Under the pieces are notes generated by a model. It was not told where the DNA came from. It worked only from the letters and a program-made list of their open reading frames with translations, and searched no databases. The position numbers were made by a program, and so were the translations under genes. From Rubricoccus marinus (GTDB lineage: Bacteria; Bacteroidota; Rhodothermia; Rhodothermales; Rubricoccaceae): a DNA stretch of 64,000 nucleotides. Every line of letters begins with the position of its first letter. Position 1 is the stretch's first letter. Where the stretch lies: the NCBI RefSeq assembly GCF_002257665.1, contig NZ_MQWB01000001.1, forward strand, positions 3,173,119 to 3,237,118, read 5' to 3'. This document shows, piece by piece, positions 58,389 to 64,000 of this stretch.

Positions 58389-60086
58389 GTGTCTCAGCCC
58401 TCTACTCTCGTCGACATCCTGCTGGAGCGCGCCTCTCAAGAAACGGCCGCCCCTGTGATCTACCTCCCGGATGGTGAGAGCGACGAAGTGCGGCTCACCT
58501 ATGGTGAGATCGACCGCCATGCGCGAGCGCTCGCAGCGCAGTTGCAGACGATGACGCAGCCTGGGGACCGCGCGATGTTGCTCTTCGCGCCCGGGCACGA
58601 AGCCATCCTGGGGTTCTTCGGCGCGCTCTACGCAGGCCTGTATCCGGTCCCGGTTCTCCCGCCGCGCCCGGGCCAGTCTCCGGACGACCTCCTCTCCTTC
58701 GCCGCCGATTCCAAGCCATCGGTCCTGCTGACCTCGGCCGCGATTGCCCCCATGATCCAGGGCATGCTCGCGGCCACGGGCTCGCAGACGCCCGTCGTGG
58801 CGGCCGACGCGCCAGAGGCCTCTGGCGACGATTGGACGCGCCCGGACGTTTCGCGGGACGACATCGCGACGCTGCTCTATACCTCGGGCTCGACGCGGCG
58901 CCCTCGTGGGACGCGCCTCACGCACAGGGTCATCATCGACCGCTTGCGCCCGTTGAAGGAAATGATGGAGCGCATCAGCGGGCACGAGTCCCCCATCGTC
59001 TCGTGGGCTCCACTGAGCCACGCGATGGGCCTGTTTGCGAACGTGCTCCAGCCACTCTACTGCGACCGCACGGCCGTTATCCTCTCACCAGTGGCGTTCA
59101 TGGAGAAGCCCACGCGGTGGCTCCACGCTATTACGCGTTACGAAGGAGGCATCACGACGGCCCCCAACTTCGCGCTCCAGATGTGTGTGGACCGCAGCAC
59201 GCCAGAGGACCGCGAGGGGCTCGACCTCAGCACGTGGAAGGCGATCGCCCTCGGCTCTGAAGCCATTCGCCTGGACACGCTCGACGCCTTCGCCGAGATG
59301 TACGAGCCCTACGGCTTCGACCGGCGCGCGTACCAGATGGCCTACGGCATGTCCGAGGGCTTCGGCGTCGGCACGTTCTACATCGAACAAGCCCCGGATG
59401 CGCCGGTCCACCTCGCCACGGCCTTCGACCGCGACGAACTCCTGGACGGCCGCGCGGTCGCCGTCTCGCCAGAGGCCCCTGGCGCGCAGATGATCGTGCG
59501 CTGCGGGATTGTGCCTCCCAATGAAGACCGCACCGTAACTGTTTTCGATCCCGAGACGCACCTCCCTCTTCCCGAGGGCCGCGTCGGCGAGATGTGGATC
59601 CGAGGGGCCAGCGTGGCGGACGGCTACTGGGAGAACCCGGAGGCAACCGCCGAGACGTTTGGCGGCGTCCGCGCCGATACCGGCGAGGGAGGCTACCTCC
59701 GCAGCGGCGACCTCGGGTTCTACCACGAGGGGCAGCTGTACGTCGCCGGGCGGCTCAAGGACATGATCATCGTGCGCGGCAAGAACCTGTACTCCGTGGA
59801 CGTGGAGGCCCTTGCTGAGAACTCGCACCCGGCGCTGGTGCAGGGCGCGAGCGCGGCGTTCTCAATCGAGGAGAACGGCGAGGAGCAACTCGTCACGATC
59901 GTCGAGACGGAAGAGGCGGAGCCCGACGTCGAGAGCATCGCGAGCGCCGTGCGCCAGGCCGTTGGAGAAGCGATCAACCTGCCCGTGCTCTCCGTCGTCG
60001 TTGTGGAAGCGGGAAGCTTGCCGCGGACGCGCTCGGGGAAGATTCAGCGGTACAAGGCACGCGAGCAGTTCCTCGCCGCCCGGTAG
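58389..60086 (+). CDS. Fatty acyl-AMP ligase (FAAL)
   Basis: 565 residues, ANL superfamily, from a GTG start. N-terminal domain: RLTYGEIDRHARALAAQL, GALYAGLYPVPVLPPRPG, the adenylation loop YTSGSTRRPRGTRLTH (family YTSGSTGxPKG), APNFALQMC and YGMSEG. C-terminal domain: RSGDLGFYHEGQLYVAGRLKD, MIIVRGKNLYSVDVE and the lysine of RTRSGKIQRYK. FAALs convert free fatty acids to acyl-adenylates and hand them to a carrier domain without CoA. The P-loop has RR in place of G-x and R for K, an unusual variant. The NRPS begins four bases after the stop and starts with a carrier domain, so the pair is a loading unit. Confidence 0.88.
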   Translation: MSQPSTLVDILLERASQETAAPVIYLPDGESDEVRLTYGEIDRHARALAAQLQTMTQPGDRAMLLFAPGHEAILGFFGALYAGLYPVPVLPPRPGQSPDDLLSFAADSKPSVLLTSAAIAPMIQGMLAATGSQTPVVAADAPEASGDDWTRPDVSRDDIATLLYTSGSTRRPRGTRLTHRVIIDRLRPLKEMMERISGHESPIVSWAPLSHAMGLFANVLQPLYCDRTAVILSPVAFMEKPTRWLHAITRYEGGITTAPNFALQMCVDRSTPEDREGLDLSTWKAIALGSEAIRLDTLDAFAEMYEPYGFDRRAYQMAYGMSEGFGVGTFYIEQAPDAPVHLATAFDRDELLDGRAVAVSPEAPGAQMIVRCGIVPPNEDRTVTVFDPETHLPLPEGRVGEMWIRGASVADGYWENPEATAETFGGVRADTGEGGYLRSGDLGFYHEGQLYVAGRLKDMIIVRGKNLYSVDVEALAENSHPALVQGASAAFSIEENGEEQLVTIVETEEAEPDVESIASAVRQAVGEAINLPVLSVVVVEAGSLPRTRSGKIQRYKAREQFLAAR

Positions 60087-60090
60087 TCCC

Positions 60091-63000
60091 ATGAAGATCC
60101 TCGGCATCAGCCAGCTCGGCGCCTCTGGCGACGGCTCCGCCCTCCCGCTCCAGACCGATACCGAAGCCACCGTTGCACGCCTCTGGCGAGAGGTGCTGAA
60201 GGTCGAAACCCTCGGGCGCGACGATCACTTTTTCGTGGTTGGCGGAAGCTCCATCGGCGTGGCACAGGTAGCTGCGCGCGTGCGCGAGGCGTACGGCGTG
60301 GATGTGCCCCTGGACGCGCTTTTCCGCATCCCGACCGTTGCCGGCATGGCCGCCGCGGTCGACGAAGCCCTGGAGCGCGCCGCAGCGCCAGAGGCCGACG
60401 CGGCGGTCCCGCTCGTGGCCTCTGGCGAGGGTGACGCCCCGCTCACGCCCGCGCAGGAGCGGATGTGGATGCTCCACCGTCTGGACCCTGACGGCACGGC
60501 TTATACCATCGCGGGCGCCGTTCGCCTAAAGGGCCAGGTGGATGCCGAGGCGCTAGAGGCCGCCTTCGGCGCGCTCGTCCAGCGCCACCACGGACTCCGG
60601 ACGCGGTTCGTCACCGAAGATGGGGGCCTGGTGCAGCGGCTAAGCGAACCCGACTACGCGCTTACCGCCGTGGACCTTCGCGCCTATCCAGAGGCCGAGC
60701 GGGAGACGATGCTGAGTGGCAAGATGGGCGCCGTGGTCCGCCGCCCGTTCAACCTGGAAAGCGCGGCGCACCTCCGCACAGTGCTCTACCGCCTCGCGGA
60801 CGACACCTCCGTGCTCTTGCTCACGATGCCGCACATCGTCGGCGATGCGTGGTCGCTGGGCGTTCTCCTGGGCGAGCTGTCGGCCGTTTACGGTGGCCTC
60901 TCGCCAGAGGCGCTGCCGCCGCTAGAGGTGCAGATGACCGACGTGGCGCGGTGGCAACGCCAGAGGCTGGAGTCGGGCGCACTGGAGCCGCAGCGCGCGT
61001 ACTGGCTGGAGCAGTTGGCAGGCGTGGAGCCGCTGGACCTTCCCACGGACCGCGTGCGCCCTCGGGAGCAGCGCTTCGAGGGTGCGATGGTCTCGCGGCC
61101 TCTGGCGCCAGAGGTGCTGGAGGGGCTCCGGCGCGTAAGCCAGGCCAACGGCGCAACGCTGTTCATGACGCTTCTGGCGGCTTTCCAGGTATTTCTCCAC
61201 CGGTGGACGGGCAGCGCGGACGTGGCCGTTGGTGTGCCCATCGCGGGCCGCGAGACGCCGGAGATGGAGCGCCTCGTCGGGCTGTTCCTCAACACGATTG
61301 TGCTTCGCGCGGACCTGGCGGGCAACCCGCGCTTCGAGGACGCGCTGAGCGGCATCCGGGAGACCGTCGTCGACGCGTTTGCCAACCAGGCGTATCCCTT
61401 TGCAGAGTTGATCGGCGACCTCCACCCGGAGCGCGATCCGAGCCGCCCGCCGCTCGTCTCGGTGATGTTCAACCACATCAACGTGCCGCTCCCGACGACG
61501 CAACTCGGCGGCGTGGAGATGGAGCCGGTGGACCTCGACCGCGGCGGCGCGCAGTTCGAGCTTGTCGGCATCGTGACCGAGTTGGCCGGGATGGAGTCCC
61601 TACAGTTCGAGTACCCCACGGCGCTGTTCGACGCGGCGACGATGGAGCGCCTGCTCGACCGGTTCCACGCGCTTCTCGTCGCGCTTGCGCACGCGCCAGA
61701 GGCCCGCATCGGGGACCTCCCCGTGATGCCCGAGGACGAGGCCCGCGCGATGCTCACCGCCTGGACCGGTCCTGACACGCCTCTGGCGGCCGAAACCGCG
61801 CACGAGCTCGTGCACGCCCAATCCCTCCGCACGCCCGACCGTGTCGCGGTCCGCGACGGTGAGATCGCCCTCACTCACGGCGACCTCGACGCCCGCGCGG
61901 AGGCGGTCGCGGTCCTCTTGCGCGCCAGAGGCCTCGGGCCGGGAGACCGTGTCGCGCTCCACATACCCCGCGGCGCCTCGGCGGTTGTAGCGCTGCTGGG
62001 CGTCTTGAAGTCGGGCGCGGCGTACGTCCCGCTGGACCCCGGGTACCCGGCCTCGCGCCTCGCGTTCATGCTGGAAGACAGCGGCGCGCGCCTGGTCCTC
62101 ACCGCGCACGGCCTCGCGCCTCTGGGAGATGTACCCACGCTCACCCTCGCGCCCGACGGCTCGCCTCTGGCGACGGAGGCTCAGTCCGCCGGGGGTGAAC
62201 CGCGGGACGCAGCGCCAGAGGCCGCGTACGTCCTGTACACGTCAGGATCGACAGGTCAGCCCAAGGGGGTGATCGGGCTCCACCGCGGCATCGTCAACCG
62301 TATCGGGTGGATGGAGGCGGCGTTCCCGTGGCGCGAGGGCGAGGTGGCGGTGCAAAAGACCGCGCTCTCGTTCGTGGACAGCGTGTGGGAAATCCTGGGG
62401 CCTCTGGCGGCAGGCGTTCCCCTCCACGTCGTTCCGCCAGAGGCCGTGCGCGATCCGGCGGCGTTCGTGGACGCTCTGGCGGAAACAGGCGCCACGCGGG
62501 TCGTCCTCGTGCCCTCGCTGCTCCGCGCGATCCTGGACCGCGCGCCGGACCTCGGCGAGCGCCTACCGCGCCTCACGCTCTGGACCGCCAGTGGCGAGCC
62601 CCTCGCGGCAGACCTCGCCGCGCGCTTTGCCCGTGCGCACCCCACGGCAACGCTGCTCAACCTCTACGGATCGACGGAGGTCTCCGCCGATGTGACGGCG
62701 CACGTCCTCGCGCCAGAAGCAGCACCGCCAGAGGCCTCTGGCGCGACGGTCCCCATCGGCCGCGCGATCTCGAACACGCAACTCGTCGTCGTGGACGGGT
62801 ACGGCAATCCGGTCCCGGCGGGCGTGCCGGGCGAGCTCTTGGTCGGCGGCGCAGGCGTAGCGGGCGGCTACCACGCGCGGCCCGGCCTCAGCGCAGAGCG
62901 CTTCGCGTCCAACCCGATCGCCTCAGGGCCGGTATTCCGCACCGGCGACCGAGTCGTTTCGGACGCCAGCGGCTCGCTGCGTTTCCTCGGCCGCGTGGAC

Positions 63001-64000
63001 CGGCAGGTCAAGGTCCGCGGCGTCCGTGTGGACCCGGCGGGGGTCGAGGCCGTTCTCAGTTCGCACCCCGACGTGAGCGCCTGCGCCGTCGTCCCGTTCT
63101 CGCGCGCGGACGCCGCGCCAGAGGCCCACGAGCTTGCGGCTTACGTGGTCCTCTGGCGCGGCGACACAGCTTCCGGCAGTACGACAGCAGGCTTGCGCGA
63201 CTTCCTCGCGTCCCAGCTTCCGTCCGCCGCCGTCCCGACCGCCGTGGTGCTCCTGGACGCGCTGCCGCAGCTTCCCAACGGCAAGCTGGACCGAGGCGCG
63301 CTGCCCGAGCCCCTGGCGGAGGTCACGCCAGAGGCCGCCTACGAAGCACCGCAGGGCGAGATGGAGAAGCGCCTTGCGTCGGTCTGGCAGGCGGCCCTCG
63401 GCGTGGAGCGCGTGGGGCGCCACGACGATTTCTTCGACCTCGGGGGACACTCCCTCCTAGCGGCGCAGATCGCCGTTCGAATTGAGGCCGAGTTGGGCGT
63501 CTCGTTCCCGCTCGTGACGTTTTTCCACGCCCCGACCGTCGCGCAGATCGCCGAGCGGCTGAGTGCCGAGACGGAATGGACGCCCCTCGTGGCTCTCCAA
63601 CCTGAAGGCGAGCGCCCCCCGCTGTTTTGCGTGCATAGCATGGCCGGGCACGTGCTTTCGTTCCGCGAGCTCGCCCATCGCCTCGGACCGGACCAGCCGT
63701 TTTATGGCATCGAGGCACGAGGCATCGACGGGCGCCAGAGGCTCGCGACCACCATTGAGGAGATGGCCGTGGACTACATCCGGGAGATTCGCAGCGTCCA
63801 GCCCGCAGGCCCGTATTACCTCGCGGGCTCCTCGTTTGGGGGCGCCGTCGCGTTCGAGATGGCGCAGCAATTACAGGCCTCTGGCGAGACCGTTGGGCTC
63901 CTCGCCCTACTAGACAGCCGGCCGCCTCTGGCGCAGTCCCGCCTGACCAAAGCGCGGCAGGTGGCGCGGCACGCGGGATGGCGCGCACGCGTCGAATGGC
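60091..64000 (+). CDS. Single-module NRPS, carrier-C-A-carrier-TE, 3' end outside the window
   Basis: 1303 residues are visible, open at the right edge. Order: N-terminal carrier (25-100; Ppant Ser54 in VGGSSIG), condensation domain (about 110-545; active-site MPHIVGDAW with H248, first His of HHxxxDG replaced by P247, G by A), adenylation domain (about 570-1075; YTSGSTGQPKG at 716, GRVDRQVKVRG, LPNGKLDRG), carrier (Ser1121 in DLGGHSLL) and type I thioesterase (nucleophile S1248 in GSSFGG). The specificity residues read V-D-W-V-T-S-L-A-D-K, nine of ten as in the beta-alanine code. Predicted product: an N-acyl-beta-alanine released by the TE. It follows the FAAL gene by four bases. Confidence 0.92.
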   Translation, partial: MKILGISQLGASGDGSALPLQTDTEATVARLWREVLKVETLGRDDHFFVVGGSSIGVAQVAARVREAYGVDVPLDALFRIPTVAGMAAAVDEALERAAAPEADAAVPLVASGEGDAPLTPAQERMWMLHRLDPDGTAYTIAGAVRLKGQVDAEALEAAFGALVQRHHGLRTRFVTEDGGLVQRLSEPDYALTAVDLRAYPEAERETMLSGKMGAVVRRPFNLESAAHLRTVLYRLADDTSVLLLTMPHIVGDAWSLGVLLGELSAVYGGLSPEALPPLEVQMTDVARWQRQRLESGALEPQRAYWLEQLAGVEPLDLPTDRVRPREQRFEGAMVSRPLAPEVLEGLRRVSQANGATLFMTLLAAFQVFLHRWTGSADVAVGVPIAGRETPEMERLVGLFLNTIVLRADLAGNPRFEDALSGIRETVVDAFANQAYPFAELIGDLHPERDPSRPPLVSVMFNHINVPLPTTQLGGVEMEPVDLDRGGAQFELVGIVTELAGMESLQFEYPTALFDAATMERLLDRFHALLVALAHAPEARIGDLPVMPEDEARAMLTAWTGPDTPLAAETAHELVHAQSLRTPDRVAVRDGEIALTHGDLDARAEAVAVLLRARGLGPGDRVALHIPRGASAVVALLGVLKSGAAYVPLDPGYPASRLAFMLEDSGARLVLTAHGLAPLGDVPTLTLAPDGSPLATEAQSAGGEPRDAAPEAAYVLYTSGSTGQPKGVIGLHRGIVNRIGWMEAAFPWREGEVAVQKTALSFVDSVWEILGPLAAGVPLHVVPPEAVRDPAAFVDALAETGATRVVLVPSLLRAILDRAPDLGERLPRLTLWTASGEPLAADLAARFARAHPTATLLNLYGSTEVSADVTAHVLAPEAAPPEASGATVPIGRAISNTQLVVVDGYGNPVPAGVPGELLVGGAGVAGGYHARPGLSAERFASNPIASGPVFRTGDRVVSDASGSLRFLGRVDRQVKVRGVRVDPAGVEAVLSSHPDVSACAVVPFSRADAAPEAHELAAYVVLWRGDTASGSTTAGLRDFLASQLPSAAVPTAVVLLDALPQLPNGKLDRGALPEPLAEVTPEAAYEAPQGEMEKRLASVWQAALGVERVGRHDDFFDLGGHSLLAAQIAVRIEAELGVSFPLVTFFHAPTVAQIAERLSAETEWTPLVALQPEGERPPLFCVHSMAGHVLSFRELAHRLGPDQPFYGIEARGIDGRQRLATTIEEMAVDYIREIRSVQPAGPYYLAGSSFGGAVAFEMAQQLQASGETVGLLALLDSRPPLAQSRLTKARQVARHAGWRARVEW

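Noticed and set aside
1-64000. CRISPR array or mobile element as explanation of the recurring CCTCTGGCG word
   Set aside because: The copies are 9-10 bases, irregularly spaced, on both strands and inside conserved genes. There are no cas genes, no unique spacers of constant length, no transposase and no target duplications.
1-64000. tRNA, rRNA or riboswitch genes
   Set aside because: I found no cloverleaf with a GTTCGAATC-type T-loop, no rRNA core sequence and no recognisable riboswitch core in the intergenic regions. Low-level structure cannot be excluded by eye.

Overview
The window is one stretch of a high-GC bacterial chromosome and looks like Rhodothermota (Rhodothermia, probably a Rubricoccaceae/Rubrivirga-type organism). 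The evidence is mixed. Seen in the sequence: a PorX-type REC-PglZ regulator, two secreted proteins with type IX secretion (T9SS) C-terminal domains, two exact TAnnTTTG boxes of the Bacteroidota promoter type, almost no Shine-Dalgarno sequences, and Tat-exported ferritin-like proteins. The genus-level placement is inference. There are no rRNA or tRNA genes, no insertion sequences and no CRISPR array.

The most striking feature is a 9-mer, CCTCTGGCG (reverse complement CGCCAGAGG). It recurs every few hundred bases on both strands, inside genes and between them. Counted by hand there are 22 exact copies in the first 6 kb. Between genes it usually occurs as an inverted pair, most often GCCTCTGGCGCCAGAGGC and sometimes the opposite arrangement CGCCAGAGGCCTCTGGCG, placed right at stop codons as a hairpin. 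Inside genes its six reading phases give PLA, ASG, LWR, RQR, PE(A/V/D/G) and ARG tripeptides. This is the behaviour of DNA-uptake sequences or HIP-type highly iterated words, not of mobile elements.

Layout. 1-4 kb: 3' end of a PASTA protein, then a minus-strand operon tmk - metallophosphoesterase - Fur regulator - PhzF-like isomerase - pyrR. 4-9.2 kb: TPR protein, aroE, laccase-domain protein, recJ. 9.4-11 kb: two ferritin-like Tat proteins. 11-15 kb: HVA1/DUF2945 protein and subtilisin on the minus strand, divergent from porX. 15-16.5 kb: NTF2-like exported protein and a ferredoxin-reductase-like flavoprotein. 16.5-22.7 kb: a compact operon of two zinc-ribbon DUF4178 proteins, a small exported protein, DUF350, a membrane-embedded spermidine-synthase-like enzyme, speD and an SPFH-GYF protein, which I read as a polyamine-linked envelope system. 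22.8-26.8 kb: two exported unknowns, a YfcE-type phosphoesterase and a GAF-PP2C phosphatase. 26.8-31.7 kb (minus): TrpF-like protein, T9SS cargo, GlmU-like enzyme, Gfo/Idh oxidoreductase. 32-36 kb: typA, then a BNR-repeat T9SS cargo. 36.4-42.7 kb: TerB-like protein, membrane protein, GH13 amylase lipoprotein, DUF7218 protein, lytic transglycosylase with an unusual GHK repeat. 42.9-48 kb: REC-cyclase-PilZ-like protein followed by a propeller sensor kinase. 48-58 kb: housekeeping and stress genes (OsmC, YebC, EamA and MFS transporters, SDR, duplicated esterases, YdeI-like) and a molybdenum-cofactor group (mobA, fdhD).

The right edge (58.4 kb to the end) is a lipopeptide-type locus. A fatty acyl-AMP ligase is followed four bases later by a single-module NRPS, carrier-C-A-carrier-TE, running off the window. 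The A-domain pocket reads V-D-W-V-T-S-L-A-D-K, close to the beta-alanine code, so an N-acyl-beta-alanine-type lipid is the predicted product. Most starts were chosen at the first codon fitting the signal peptide or domain boundary, because upstream in-frame extensions consist of repeat-derived sequence.
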